From Rhodobacterales bacterium UBA7416 (GTDB lineage Bacteria; Pseudomonadota; Alphaproteobacteria; Rhodobacterales; Rhodobacteraceae), in assembly GCA_002469545.1 (NCBI GenBank), contig DKMK01000071.1, positions 2,845 to 22,614 on the forward strand: a stretch of 19,770 nucleotides of DNA, in the 5' to 3' direction. This document shows positions 5,270 through 14,023 of the stretch, piece after piece; position 1 is the first letter of the stretch, and every line of letters begins with the position of its first letter. The position numbers and the translations under genes are program-made. The notes beneath the pieces are model-generated. The model ran no database searches and was not told the DNA's origin. It was given only the letters and a program-made list of their open reading frames with translations.

Positions 5270-7816
5270 ATGCGCTACAACGCCAAAGTTACAGAACCCA
5301 AATGGCAATCCGCATGGGAAGATGCGCAATCGTTCAAGGCAACGCCTGACGAACGCGAAAAATATTACGTATTGGAAATGTTCCCATACCCATCTGGTCG
5401 TATCCACATGGGCCACGTGCGCAACTATACGATGGGTGATGTTGTAGCGCGGTATAAATCAGCCGCTGGTTACAACGTTTTGCACCCCATGGGTTGGGAC
5501 GCATTTGGTATGCCCGCTGAAAACGCTGCAATGGAAAAGAATGTGCATCCGGGTGATTGGACATACCAAAATATCGCCGATATGCGCACACAGCTAAAAC
5601 CTATGGGTCTGTCAATTGACTGGTCACGTGAATTCGCTACCTGTGATCCTGAATATTACGGCCAACAGCAATCCATGTTCATCGATATGATGGACAAGGG
5701 TTTGGTGTATCGTAAAAACGCCGTTGTGAACTGGGATCCAGTGGATATGACCGTTTTGGCGAATGAACAGGTCGAAGGTGGGCGCGGTTGGCGTTCAGGC
5801 GCATTGGTTGAACGCAAAGAGTTGACGCAATGGTTCTTTAAAATCTCTGAATACTCTGATGAATTGCTGTCTGCCTTGGATACATTGGATAACTGGCCTG
5901 ACAAAGTGCGCACAATGCAGAAAAACTGGATTGGCAAATCTGAAGGCCTGCAGTTCAAATTTAACACCACGGGCGCGCCAGCGGGTTTTGAAGAAATCGA
6001 AGTGTACACAACTCGCCCAGACACATTGTTCGGCGCATCATTCGCGGCGATCAGCAGCGATCATCCTTTGGCCAAAGAGTTGGAAAAAACCAACGCTGAC
6101 ATCGCCGCATTCAACACTGAGTGCCGCCAAATGGATACTACAGAAGAGGCGTTTGAAACCGCTGAAAAGAAAGGTTTCAATACGGGCATCACTGTTAAGC
6201 ATCCGTTCAATGATGCGTGGGAATTGCCTGTGTATGTCGCCAACTTTGTCCTGATGGGATATGGCACGGGCGCTGTTTTTGGCTGTCCAGCACATGACCA
6301 ACGCGACTTGGATTTCGCACGCAAATACGAATTGGTGGTCACACCTGTTGTTTGCCCTGTTGATCAAGACCCCGATACATTCACAATTGGGGCTGATGCC
6401 TACACGGGTACTGGCAATTTGATTAATTCACGTTTCTTGGACGGTCTTTCGATCCAAGAAGGAAAAGCCGAGGCAACAAAACGGATCGCCGACAAAGGTA
6501 TGGGCGAAAGCAAAACAATCTTCCGTTTGCGCGATTGGGGCGTTTCACGTCAACGCTATTGGGGCTGCCCAATCCCTGTTGTGCATTGTGATGATTGCGG
6601 TGTGGTTCCCGAAAAGAAAGAGAATTTGCCGATTGAGCTGCCAAAGGACGTCACATTTGACAAACCGGGCAACCCTCTTGATCGTCACGACACATGGCGC
6701 AATTGCGCATGTCCGTCTTGTGGAAAACCCGCGCTGCGCGAAACGGATACTATGGATACCTTTGTGGATTCTTCTTGGTATTACGCGCGTTTCACCGCGC
6801 CACATGCGGAAACGCCAACTGATTTGGCCGAAGCTGACTACTGGATGAACGTCGATCAATACATCGGTGGCGTCGAACACGCGATCCTTCATCTTCTTTA
6901 TGCGCGCTTCTTCGCGCGTGCTATGCATGCAACCGGCCATTTGCCAAAACGTGCAATCGAACCGTTCAAAGCACTGTTTACCCAAGGCATGGTAACGCAT
7001 GAAACATATTCACGCGAAACTGACGGTGAACGTACAACATGGTTCACACCAGACGAAGTACGCCGTGACGCAAACGGCGCAACCTTGATTGCAGACGATG
7101 GTGCGGTCAATGTCGGCCAAATCATCAAGATGTCTAAGTCAAAGAAAAACGTTGTCGACCCAGACGATATCATTGATCAATACGGTGCGGATACTGCCCG
7201 TTGGTTCGTCATGTCAGACAGCCCGCCCGAACGTGATGTTGAATGGACAGCATCTGGCGCCGAAGCATCATGGAAACACCTACAACGCGTATGGCGTTTG
7301 ACCGCTGAATTGGCAGACGCCGACGCAGGCGATGCAAAACAAGACGCTGCATTGGAAAAGGCGCGCAATGTTGCGATTGATGCAGTGACCACAGGTGTAG
7401 AAGGTTTTGCCTTTAATAAATCTGTTGCCGCGCTGTACCAATTCACCAACACAATCGCCAAATCCAAGGCAACCAAGGATGCAAAAACAGCCGCCATGCT
7501 AACCATGGCGCAATTGATGCAACCCATGACACCCCACTTGGCCGAAGAAATCTGGGCCACTTTGGGTGGCACTGGCATGGTCACAGGCGCACCGTGGCCA
7601 ACCGTGGATGCATCAGCCTTGATCAACGCTACAGTCATCCTTCCGATCCAAGTCAACGGCAAGCGCCGCGATGAAATCGAAGTCGGCGTAGACCTGTCCA
7701 AAGACGAAATCGAAAAATTGGTTCTTGACCGGCCGGCCGTCATCCGCATTCTGGATGGTAACGCACCGAAAAAACTAATCGTGGTGCCAGGACGGATTGT
7801 GAATGTCGTTATATAG
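5270..7816 (+). CDS. leuS: Leucyl-tRNA synthetase
   Basis: An 848-residue class I aminoacyl-tRNA synthetase, full length for the bacterial family (about 850-870). It charges tRNA-Leu with leucine using ATP. Visible landmarks: HIGH-type motif HMGH (46-49) after FPYPSGR; a CP1 editing domain with TTRPDTLFG and GTGAVFGCPAHDQRD; a zinc site formed by C440/C443 and C481/C484; the adenylate motif SSWYYARF; the signature KMSKSKKN starting at Lys620; an anticodon-binding helical domain; and a small C-terminal domain with PIQVNGKRRDEI. The ATG at 5270 has AAGG eight bases upstream. The 3' end overlaps lptE by 14 bases. No missing key residue was found. Confidence 0.98.
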   Translation: MRYNAKVTEPKWQSAWEDAQSFKATPDEREKYYVLEMFPYPSGRIHMGHVRNYTMGDVVARYKSAAGYNVLHPMGWDAFGMPAENAAMEKNVHPGDWTYQNIADMRTQLKPMGLSIDWSREFATCDPEYYGQQQSMFIDMMDKGLVYRKNAVVNWDPVDMTVLANEQVEGGRGWRSGALVERKELTQWFFKISEYSDELLSALDTLDNWPDKVRTMQKNWIGKSEGLQFKFNTTGAPAGFEEIEVYTTRPDTLFGASFAAISSDHPLAKELEKTNADIAAFNTECRQMDTTEEAFETAEKKGFNTGITVKHPFNDAWELPVYVANFVLMGYGTGAVFGCPAHDQRDLDFARKYELVVTPVVCPVDQDPDTFTIGADAYTGTGNLINSRFLDGLSIQEGKAEATKRIADKGMGESKTIFRLRDWGVSRQRYWGCPIPVVHCDDCGVVPEKKENLPIELPKDVTFDKPGNPLDRHDTWRNCACPSCGKPALRETDTMDTFVDSSWYYARFTAPHAETPTDLAEADYWMNVDQYIGGVEHAILHLLYARFFARAMHATGHLPKRAIEPFKALFTQGMVTHETYSRETDGERTTWFTPDEVRRDANGATLIADDGAVNVGQIIKMSKSKKNVVDPDDIIDQYGADTARWFVMSDSPPERDVEWTASGAEASWKHLQRVWRLTAELADADAGDAKQDAALEKARNVAIDAVTTGVEGFAFNKSVAALYQFTNTIAKSKATKDAKTAAMLTMAQLMQPMTPHLAEEIWATLGGTGMVTGAPWPTVDASALINATVILPIQVNGKRRDEIEVGVDLSKDEIEKLVLDRPAVIRILDGNAPKKLIVVPGRIVNVVI

Positions 7817-8294
7817 CCGCAGACTCCTCTTACTCGCGCTGTTGCCTTTGGCGGCATGCGGGTTTGAACCTGTCTACGGCACAGGCACGGCGGCCCAAAA
7901 TATGTTAGGGAAAATTGAAGTCCAAGTCGTTAAAGGCCGCAATGGCTTCGAACTGCGCGATCGATTGATTGAACGACTAGGATCAGTTGGCACAGATGCG
8001 CCCTTCGCGTTGTCCTTCAAAACGACAATCACCAGCGATGACTTGACGATTTCTGACGACAGCGACGTGACACGGTTCACACTTCAAGGTGTCACAGAAT
8101 TCCGCGTGATCGACAAAGATACCAAATCCATCGCGTATCAAAACACAGTCACGTCAAACACCGCCTACAGCGCGACATCAGGCACTTATCCAACGTCCAT
8201 TGCCGAACGCGATGCAAACGTGCGCTTGAACCGGGATTTGGCCGATAAAATCGTAACCCTGTTGTCGATCACGGCCAAGGACTGGTTGAAATGA
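7803..8294 (+). CDS. lptE: LPS-assembly lipoprotein LptE
   Basis: A 163-residue lipoprotein. Residues 1-18 form a short signal with lipobox L-A-A-C at Cys19, followed directly by GFEPVYG, the hallmark start of alphaproteobacterial LptE (RlpB). LptE is the outer-membrane plug inside the LptD barrel and helps insert lipopolysaccharide in the outer leaflet. The remainder shows the expected small alpha/beta pattern (IEVQVVKGRNGFELRDRLIE; then SYxxTSGTYPTSIAERDA-like YSATSGTYPTSIAERDA and a C-terminal DLADKIVTLL helix). The start lies 14 bases inside leuS; the stop overlaps holA by ATGA (8291-8294), so the three are translated as a unit. LptD is not in the window. Confidence 0.9.
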   Translation: MSLYSRRLLLLALLPLAACGFEPVYGTGTAAQNMLGKIEVQVVKGRNGFELRDRLIERLGSVGTDAPFALSFKTTITSDDLTISDDSDVTRFTLQGVTEFRVIDKDTKSIAYQNTVTSNTAYSATSGTYPTSIAERDANVRLNRDLADKIVTLLSITAKDWLK

Positions 8295-9313
8295 AGCTGG
8301 CAGGGGCCAAGGCCGTTGGCTATTTTGCCAAACCTGATCCAAACCATTGCGCCGTTTTGATTTATGGCGGTGACAACATGCGCGTTGCCCTGCGTCGCCA
8401 AGAATTGATAAAGGCACTGGTCGGCGACAAAGCCGAAGAGGAAATGCGCCTAACACGTATGTCAGGCGCTGATCTGCGAAAAGAGCCAGCATTGGTTCTA
8501 GATGGATTAAAAGCAGCGGGGTTTTTCCCCGGCCCCCGTGTAGTCTTCGTCGAGGAAGTAACAGACACATCCGCCCCCGTTCTGGCATCAGCATTGTCTG
8601 AATGGCGTGAAGGTGATGCAACTCTGGTTGTTACCGCGGGCCAATTGAACGCACGCTCGAAACTTCGCAAAGCATTCGAAGACCCACGTAACGCTGTTGC
8701 AATCGGTATTTACAACGATCCACCCAGCGAAAGTGAAATCATGTCTTTGGCAAACAAAGTCGGCCTGACAGATTTCGCAGGCGACGCAAAAGGCGATATT
8801 TTAGCGCTGGGACGCGATCTAGATCCCGGGGATCTTCAGCAAACTTTGGAAAAACTTAGCCTGTATAAATTCAACGATCCCACGCCTGTTACATCTGACG
8901 ATATCATCGCCTGTGCACCTGTTGCCGTAGAGGCTGGCATCGACGAAGCAATCCATATCGTCGCCGAGGCACGATCCGCAGAGGTAGGCCCAATCCTGAA
9001 CAGATTATTTGGCCAAGGTATTAACCCAACGACATTGTGTATTTCCGCCACGCGCCATTTTCGTAATCTACACGCGGCCGCGGCACATCCATCCGGCGCA
9101 GACACAGCATTGTCACGCGCCCGTCCACCCGTTTTTGGCCCCCGCAAAGATCGCATGGTGCGCCAAGCGCGAGGATGGGGTGTTGCCCGACTAGAAAAAG
9201 CGCTCGCCGTATTGATGGATACGGATTTGTCGTTACGTTCAGCTGCCAAAGCACCGGACAAAGCAATGGTCGAACGCGCATTTATCCGTTTATCAATGAT
9301 GCGCCCAAAATAG
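8291..9313 (+). CDS. holA: DNA polymerase III delta subunit (clamp loader wrench)
   Basis: A 340-residue protein, the normal length for HolA. The delta subunit opens the beta sliding clamp within the gamma/tau-delta-delta' loader. It starts at the ATG overlapping the lptE stop. Conserved features are the N-terminal AVLIYGGDNMRVALRRQELI segment, the central AGQLNARSKLRKAFE (AAA+ domain II-like, with degenerate nucleotide site as expected) and the C-terminal collar region with LNRLFGQGINPTTLC, ATRHFRNLHAAA and RQARGW followed by LEKALAVLMDTDLSLRS. The assignment is also supported by its place after leuS-lptE, a recurrent order in alphaproteobacteria. Confidence 0.93.
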   Translation: MKLAGAKAVGYFAKPDPNHCAVLIYGGDNMRVALRRQELIKALVGDKAEEEMRLTRMSGADLRKEPALVLDGLKAAGFFPGPRVVFVEEVTDTSAPVLASALSEWREGDATLVVTAGQLNARSKLRKAFEDPRNAVAIGIYNDPPSESEIMSLANKVGLTDFAGDAKGDILALGRDLDPGDLQQTLEKLSLYKFNDPTPVTSDDIIACAPVAVEAGIDEAIHIVAEARSAEVGPILNRLFGQGINPTTLCISATRHFRNLHAAAAHPSGADTALSRARPPVFGPRKDRMVRQARGWGVARLEKALAVLMDTDLSLRSAAKAPDKAMVERAFIRLSMMRPK

Positions 9314-9322
9314 GAAAAACAC

Positions 9323-9910
9323 ATGTACCAAGTTGTTGGAAACACAAATACACGCACCTTTCGTGTCCTTTGGGCTATGCATGAAATGGGACTGGAATTC
9401 GAACATATCGATGCACCAGCCCGTTCCCCAGAAGTATTGGCGGTTAATCCCTCGGGCAAGGTTCCGGCCTTGATTGTTGATGGAACGCCGATCATCGATT
9501 CAGTTGCAATCCTTACCTACTTAGCGGACAAGCACGGAAAACTGACATTTCCCGCAGGCACGATCGAACGCGCCCAACAGGACAGTTTTACAAATCTTAT
9601 CTTGGATGAATTCGATGCGGTACTGTGGATGGCGGCACGCCACTCTTTTGTGCTTCCGGCTGAGCACCGCATGAAGGAAATCAAAGATTCTCTCAGGTGG
9701 GAATTCGCGCGTTCAATAAAACTGATAGAGCAACGCATGAGTGAAGGCCCTAATTTGATGGGCGAAGCATTCACAATACCTGACATCATTTTAACGCAAA
9801 TTGGCAGCTGGGCACGGGTATCAAAATTTGATGTGCCCGACGGTAAGCTAAAAGAATATTTCCGCAGTCAAATAAAACGCCCTGCCTATATTGCGGCCAG
9901 CGCCACCTGA
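9323..9910 (+). CDS. Glutathione S-transferase family protein
   Basis: A 195-residue two-domain GST-like protein. The N-terminal thioredoxin-fold domain (1-75) has VPAL (47-50) with the cis-Pro after Val, and the glutathione-contact IIDS (57-60, equivalent to the usual E/D-S pair) followed by AILTYLADKHG. The helical C-terminal domain (about 83-195) carries the N-capping T-x-x-D (Thr151-Asp154) in the FTIPD loop. The N-terminal active-site position carries Asn/Thr (GNTNTRT) rather than a Cys, so Ser/Thr/Asn-type chemistry is likely. Substrate unknown. It starts nine bases after holA with AGGA ten bases upstream of ATG, and its stop is one base from the next gene's ATG (TGATATG). Confidence 0.88.
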   Translation: MYQVVGNTNTRTFRVLWAMHEMGLEFEHIDAPARSPEVLAVNPSGKVPALIVDGTPIIDSVAILTYLADKHGKLTFPAGTIERAQQDSFTNLILDEFDAVLWMAARHSFVLPAEHRMKEIKDSLRWEFARSIKLIEQRMSEGPNLMGEAFTIPDIILTQIGSWARVSKFDVPDGKLKEYFRSQIKRPAYIAASAT

Positions 9911-9911
9911 T

Positions 9912-11024
9912 ATGATCCACACGCCTGTTCTGATTGTTGGCGCAGGCCCCGCAGGCGCGGCGGCGGCGGCCACCTTGGCGCGTGCAGATGTGGAATGTTT
10001 GATCGTTGATAAAGCTACATTCCCACGCGATAAACTGTGCGGCGGACTGGTGACTGAACGCTGTATGAAACTAGTCCGCACGGTTTTCAATTTGGACTTT
10101 GATCCTGCAATTTTAAATTCATCATCGGATATCAAATTAATGATGAACGATACCGTTATGACCCATGTTGTGGATCAAACAGTTTTGAATTTCACCATGC
10201 GTCGCGATTTTGATCATTGGCTTTTGCAAAAGGCAATCGATCTTGGTGCGAACATACGATTGGGTGTTGGGGTTGCCAAAATCGAAAAAACCCAAGTAGT
10301 CCTGTCTGACGAAACAGTCATTCAATTTGATACGCTGATTGGTTGCGATGGCGTAAACAGCGGTGTCGCACGTCATCTGTTCAGCCAAAGCTTTGACCCC
10401 AAAACAATCGGCTTTGGGCTAGAGGTAGAGGCACCATTACGTGATGGGCAAAGCGTTGAAATTGATTTTGGCGCGGCCAACTGGGGATATGGTTGGGCTT
10501 TCCCCAAAAAGAAATCAATCACGATTGGGGTAGGCGGCGTGCATGCCAAAAACCCAAATATGAAAGTGCGGCTGAAGGAATACTTGGCGGCACATGGTGT
10601 TGATCCAAAAGATTGTAAGATAAAGGGTCAATATATACCATTTGGCGACTACCGCCGGATGCCTGGACGTGACAACATTGTTTTATGTGGTGATGCGGCG
10701 GGAATGGTTGACCCTATAACTGGCGAAGGTATCGGTTATGCAATCCAAAGCGGCGCATCAGCGGCGCGTGCCGTGATGAAATCATCAACTTGTGATGATA
10801 CATTTAAAATATATCGTCGTGAAATCGCAGAAATCCACGACGACCTAAAGCGGGCTAACCTATGGCGACACGTCATTTTCCCACGTGCAATTCGGCCACT
10901 ATTTACAAAGTTTTTTGGCGAAACTGGAACGCTAAGCCGTGGATATCTGGACGTTATGGCGGGCCGCTTAAATTACAGCGACTTGCCCAAATTGCTTTTG
11001 AAACGAATATTCATGCGCCGTTAG
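9912..11024 (+). CDS. Geranylgeranyl reductase family FAD-dependent oxidoreductase
   Basis: A 370-residue flavoprotein from the ATG at 9912; a TTG seven codons upstream is in the GST coding region and was rejected. The Rossmann motif GAGPAG is at 10-15, then the family motif PRDKLCGG (38-45), a middle CDGVNSGVAR, and the FAD ribityl-binding GDAAGMVDPITGEGIGYAI starting at residue 260. This fits the TIGR02032 family that reduces isoprenoid double bonds (chlorophyll side chains, archaeal lipids) and many uncharacterised bacterial members. No bacteriochlorophyll, carotenoid or quinone genes are in the window, so the substrate cannot be named. A clear SD is missing; translation probably depends on coupling to the GST gene. 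The last 14 bases overlap the convergent flavoprotein gene. Confidence 0.88.
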   Translation: MIHTPVLIVGAGPAGAAAAATLARADVECLIVDKATFPRDKLCGGLVTERCMKLVRTVFNLDFDPAILNSSSDIKLMMNDTVMTHVVDQTVLNFTMRRDFDHWLLQKAIDLGANIRLGVGVAKIEKTQVVLSDETVIQFDTLIGCDGVNSGVARHLFSQSFDPKTIGFGLEVEAPLRDGQSVEIDFGAANWGYGWAFPKKKSITIGVGGVHAKNPNMKVRLKEYLAAHGVDPKDCKIKGQYIPFGDYRRMPGRDNIVLCGDAAGMVDPITGEGIGYAIQSGASAARAVMKSSTCDDTFKIYRREIAEIHDDLKRANLWRHVIFPRAIRPLFTKFFGETGTLSRGYLDVMAGRLNYSDLPKLLLKRIFMRR

Positions 11025-12192
11025 AGGCAACATATTTCGCCGCACCTATTCCAGCGTGCCGCCCAGTGGCTAAGCACCCCGTGATCAAATAACCACCTGT
11101 CGGCGCTTCCCAATCCAGCATCTCCCCGGCACAGAAAACAGAAGGTATTTCGTTCAACATTAATCTGTCATTCAACGCAATCTGAGGCACCCCCCCAGCC
11201 GTTGAAATAGCTTCGCCAATAGGGCGCGGGCCTGCGTGCGTAATCGGCAGCGCCTTTGCAATTTTAGAAAACGTAGCGCGTGTCGCTGGCTTTGCAAACT
11301 CGTTGAACAAAGCTGCCTTAACCCCATCCAGTCGTAGTGCCTTGCGCAAAATAGTTGCGCGTGATGCCTTTATGGGCATCTTTGCGATCCGCTGCGTTAA
11401 CGCCTCTTCGGTTTGATCTGGTAGCAAATCCAAAATCAGCTGACTTCCAGAACGCATGTATCGGCTGGCCGCATAAATGGCGCTGCCTTCTAGCCCATTG
11501 CTCGAGACCACACATTCACCCAGTGTCGAAAATGATCCAGCAGTAAACCGTGTATTTTTTATTGGTGTGCCAAAATGTGGGGTCATAAACCGTGACCAAT
11601 TAACATTAAAACCCATGTTAGCTGGTTCAAAATCTACCAAAGGCACGCCATGACTACGCAGAATATCAGCCCAATGGCCATCTGATCCCAATCGCGCCCA
11701 GCTTGCCCCGCCCAGTGCTAAAATTGTTGATTGTGCCGCAATGGATTTGGCTCCATCAGATGTCTCAAATGCCAGCGCGCTACCTTGCCAGCCTGTCCAA
11801 CGCCAGCCACGATGAAACGCAACACCTTTATCGCCCAAGCGTTCAAGCCAGGCTCGTAACAGCGGTGACGCCTTCATGGTGTTTGGAAAAACACGCTTTG
11901 AACTGCCCGTGAATACGGGCTGCCCCAATTCCTGCGCCCATTTTATGACAGACTGGTTGTCAAAATCCACAATCATGGGGCGCAGCCACTCAGTACTGTC
12001 GCCAAAGGCATCCATGAAATCTGTGATTGCTTCGTCCTTGGTCAGATTCAAACCAGACTTGCCAGCCATCAAAAGCTTGCGACCAAATGATGGTTTGGCA
12101 TCAACAATTACAACGGACAATCCACGATCAACGGCAGTTTCCGCCGCGATTAACCCAGCAGGGCCTGCGCCGATGACGCATAGATCGATCAT
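11011..12192 (-). CDS. TIGR03862/HI0933-like NAD(P)/FAD-dependent flavoprotein
   Basis: A 393-residue protein. It begins with a dinucleotide-binding fold, GAGPAG at 8-13, then the family-defining AGKSGLNLTKDE (43-54), the mid-protein SSKRVFPNTMKASPLLRAWL and the C-terminal GGVPQ...MLNEIPSVFCAGEMLDWEAPTGGY pattern with GCLATGRHAG. This is the HI0933/BaiN group, TIGR03862 subfamily; members are FAD proteins of mostly unknown reaction. The ATG overlaps the stop of the upstream MscS gene (ATGA, 12189-12192), so it is the last gene of the long minus-strand run. It ends inside the convergent geranylgeranyl reductase gene. Confidence 0.9.
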   Translation of the reverse strand: MIDLCVIGAGPAGLIAAETAVDRGLSVVIVDAKPSFGRKLLMAGKSGLNLTKDEAITDFMDAFGDSTEWLRPMIVDFDNQSVIKWAQELGQPVFTGSSKRVFPNTMKASPLLRAWLERLGDKGVAFHRGWRWTGWQGSALAFETSDGAKSIAAQSTILALGGASWARLGSDGHWADILRSHGVPLVDFEPANMGFNVNWSRFMTPHFGTPIKNTRFTAGSFSTLGECVVSSNGLEGSAIYAASRYMRSGSQLILDLLPDQTEEALTQRIAKMPIKASRATILRKALRLDGVKAALFNEFAKPATRATFSKIAKALPITHAGPRPIGEAISTAGGVPQIALNDRLMLNEIPSVFCAGEMLDWEAPTGGYLITGCLATGRHAGIGAAKYVASNGA

Positions 12193-13484
12193 TGGGTTGG
12201 TAAGCCGCCTTTGATTTCAATAATACGGTGTGGATACGGAATTTCGATGCCATTGTCTTTCAATGTATTCCAGATGATGAACAACACATCGGATGTGTAT
12301 TTGTTCTTACCGTCATCAATGCCGTTGACCCAAAATTCGACCGCAAAATCGATACCGCTGTCACCAAATCCGCGCAGCTCACAATCGGGCAATTCTGGCT
12401 TGGACAAAACGCCGGGGTGTTTCGCAACCGCGGCTTCGATCAGCGCTGGAACCTTGTTTATGTCGGTGTCATAGGAAACTGAAAATTCGGCCTCGTACCG
12501 ATTTCCCGATCCACTGTCTGACCAATTTTTAACGCGGGTAATAATAAAATCTTCGTTGGGAACAACGATCCATTTGCCGTCAAATGTTTCCAATATTGTG
12601 GCACGCGACATCATCTTTACGATTGTGCCAGCTTCACCACCATCCAGCTCAACAAAATCTCCAACTGTTGCTTGGCCTTCCAATAACAAAATGATGCCAG
12701 AGATAAAGTTAGATGCAATTTTTTGTAAGCCAAAACCTAAACCAACACCAATGGCACCACCCAAAATGGCAAACGCTGACAAGTTGATTCCCATGATGTT
12801 CATCAACAACAAGAAGCAACCAGCAAAGATTGATAACTCGACTGCTTTGGATGCTAACTCACGCGTGGGCGCACGCATTTCTTCTTGGGAACGGATATAA
12901 CTGGCAGATTGATCGTTGGACCAACGGCCCAACCAAAACAAAAGACCACCAAAAACCAACCCACGGATAATCGCCAAAAAAGTAAAACTGATATTACCCA
13001 AGCTGACGCCATTTGATCCCAACCATGCGGTCGCGGGATCCAGCATACCGGTGGTGTAGACCGCAGCAATTGGTAGAATTGCATATTTGCCCAGCATTTT
13101 CAAAAACGGCGAATAGATAATTTTTTGTACGAAAATCCACGCACCCAACATCATAAATGCGCGTTTACCCAGCCCGATAATTTCGCCGGCACCAAAGGTA
13201 CTCTTGGCGACTTGTTCAGACAGACCCAAAAATACATAAGCCAAAACGGGTAACAGTAAAGGCAAAAATTGATGTAAAAACCTGCGTAGAGTGGACAGAT
13301 AAGATCGGTTATCTGCATCTGGTGACAGGACAGGTTCCAAAATTTGGCTAAGATATTTTCGCGCATAAAACGCGGCCAAAAATGCAGCGATAATAAACGC
13401 CGCTTGTCCCCAAGCCGCCGGACTGGTCAGCCACGCAATGCTAACTTCGAATGCCTGTGTGGCGTAATATTTGATCTGTTCCAT
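12189..13484 (-). CDS. MscS-family mechanosensitive ion channel
   Basis: About 431 residues from the second of two adjacent ATGs (13487 and 13484); the latter has GGA at six bases, a better spacing. A TTG at 13499 is also in frame but unlikely. There are several membrane segments (roughly 27-40, 71-86, 108-125, 135-150, 166-185, 215-232), then the pore helix from about 236 to 270 with the glycine-rich ILGGAIGVGLGFGLQ followed by KIASNFISGIILLLEGQ. The cytoplasmic beta domain (DFVELDGGEAGTIVKMMSRA, then IVVPNEDFIITRVKNWS) and C-terminal alpha/beta domain follow. The extra N-terminal helices make it larger than minimal MscS (three helices). It would release solutes on hypo-osmotic shock. It lies 51 bases after rppH and is coupled to the flavoprotein gene. 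Confidence 0.92.
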   Translation of the reverse strand: MEQIKYYATQAFEVSIAWLTSPAAWGQAAFIIAAFLAAFYARKYLSQILEPVLSPDADNRSYLSTLRRFLHQFLPLLLPVLAYVFLGLSEQVAKSTFGAGEIIGLGKRAFMMLGAWIFVQKIIYSPFLKMLGKYAILPIAAVYTTGMLDPATAWLGSNGVSLGNISFTFLAIIRGLVFGGLLFWLGRWSNDQSASYIRSQEEMRAPTRELASKAVELSIFAGCFLLLMNIMGINLSAFAILGGAIGVGLGFGLQKIASNFISGIILLLEGQATVGDFVELDGGEAGTIVKMMSRATILETFDGKWIVVPNEDFIITRVKNWSDSGSGNRYEAEFSVSYDTDINKVPALIEAAVAKHPGVLSKPELPDCELRGFGDSGIDFAVEFWVNGIDDGKNKYTSDVLFIIWNTLKDNGIEIPYPHRIIEIKGGLPTQ

Positions 13485-13535
13485 CATCAATCCGTGCAAA
13501 ACCTGCCCGTCTTTAAACGAAAAAACAACTTCTGG

Positions 13536-14021
13536 CTACCCGACTTGTTCTTTGAACTCGCGGATAACTTGTTCATAAGTATTCCGCTTGAAGGGTACGA
13601 TTTTATCCAACAGTTCCTCTGGCTTTAACCAACACCATCGTGAAAACTCTGGTTCTGCAGTCTGGATATTCACCATGGAATCATCACCCGTGAATTGCAT
13701 CAAAAACCAACGTTGTTTTTGGCCGCGATAACGGCCTTTCCATAAACGCGGCACCAAATAATGTGGCAGATCATATGGTATCCAATCGGCCGTTTCAGCC
13801 ACAACTTTCACCGCGCTTGCGGGAATACCTGTTTCTTCTTCCAGCTCACGCAATGCAGCAACACGCGGGTCTTCGTCTTTTTCGACGCCACCTTGTGGCA
13901 TTTGCCACGCATCTTGGGCGCTGTCCAAACGTTGACCAGCAAAAACACCACCTTGTGCATTGCACAACATGATGCCTACGCAGGGCCGATACGGCAGTTT
14001 ATAAATTTCATCTTCGGTCAT
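13536..14021 (-). CDS. rppH: RNA pyrophosphohydrolase (Nudix)
   Basis: A 161-residue Nudix hydrolase. The Nudix box G-x5-E-x7-REL-x-EE-x-GI runs from Gly44 to Ile66, with metal-binding Glu59, Glu62 and Glu63. PYRPCVGIML at the N-terminus, AWQMPQGGVE before the box, and WIPYDLPHYLVPRLWKGRYRGQKQRWF (in two parts: DLPHYLVPRLWKG and YRGQKQRWF) after it are typical of RppH/IalA. The enzyme removes pyrophosphate from 5'-triphosphate RNA and so primes decay by RNase E. The ATG lies two bases after the ctpA stop. The stop is followed on the minus strand by a T6 run (about 13518-13525) without a strong hairpin, so the mscS gene is probably read through. Confidence 0.95.
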   Translation of the reverse strand: MTEDEIYKLPYRPCVGIMLCNAQGGVFAGQRLDSAQDAWQMPQGGVEKDEDPRVAALRELEEETGIPASAVKVVAETADWIPYDLPHYLVPRLWKGRYRGQKQRWFLMQFTGDDSMVNIQTAEPEFSRWCWLKPEELLDKIVPFKRNTYEQVIREFKEQVG

Positions 14022-14023
14022 GA

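Noticed and set aside
6545..7000. 151-codon minus-strand open frame opposite leuS
   Set aside because: Antisense shadow of the leuS catalytic region; no supporting signals.
7177..7857. 226-codon minus-strand open frame opposite leuS and lptE
   Set aside because: Fully antisense to clearly conserved leuS and lptE. The translation has no recognisable domain and looks like a codon-bias shadow, and no SD or promoter is seen.
8836..9495. 219-codon minus-strand open frame opposite holA and the GST gene
   Set aside because: Spans two real genes on the other strand, and its translation is low-complexity Ser/Ala/Arg without motifs.
12556..12900. 114-codon plus-strand open frame opposite mscS
   Set aside because: Antisense shadow of the MscS pore region; proline-rich translation with no domain.
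13501..13535. Terminator between rppH and mscS
   Set aside because: A T6 run is present but the preceding sequence gives only weak, distant pairing; a true terminator cannot be supported.
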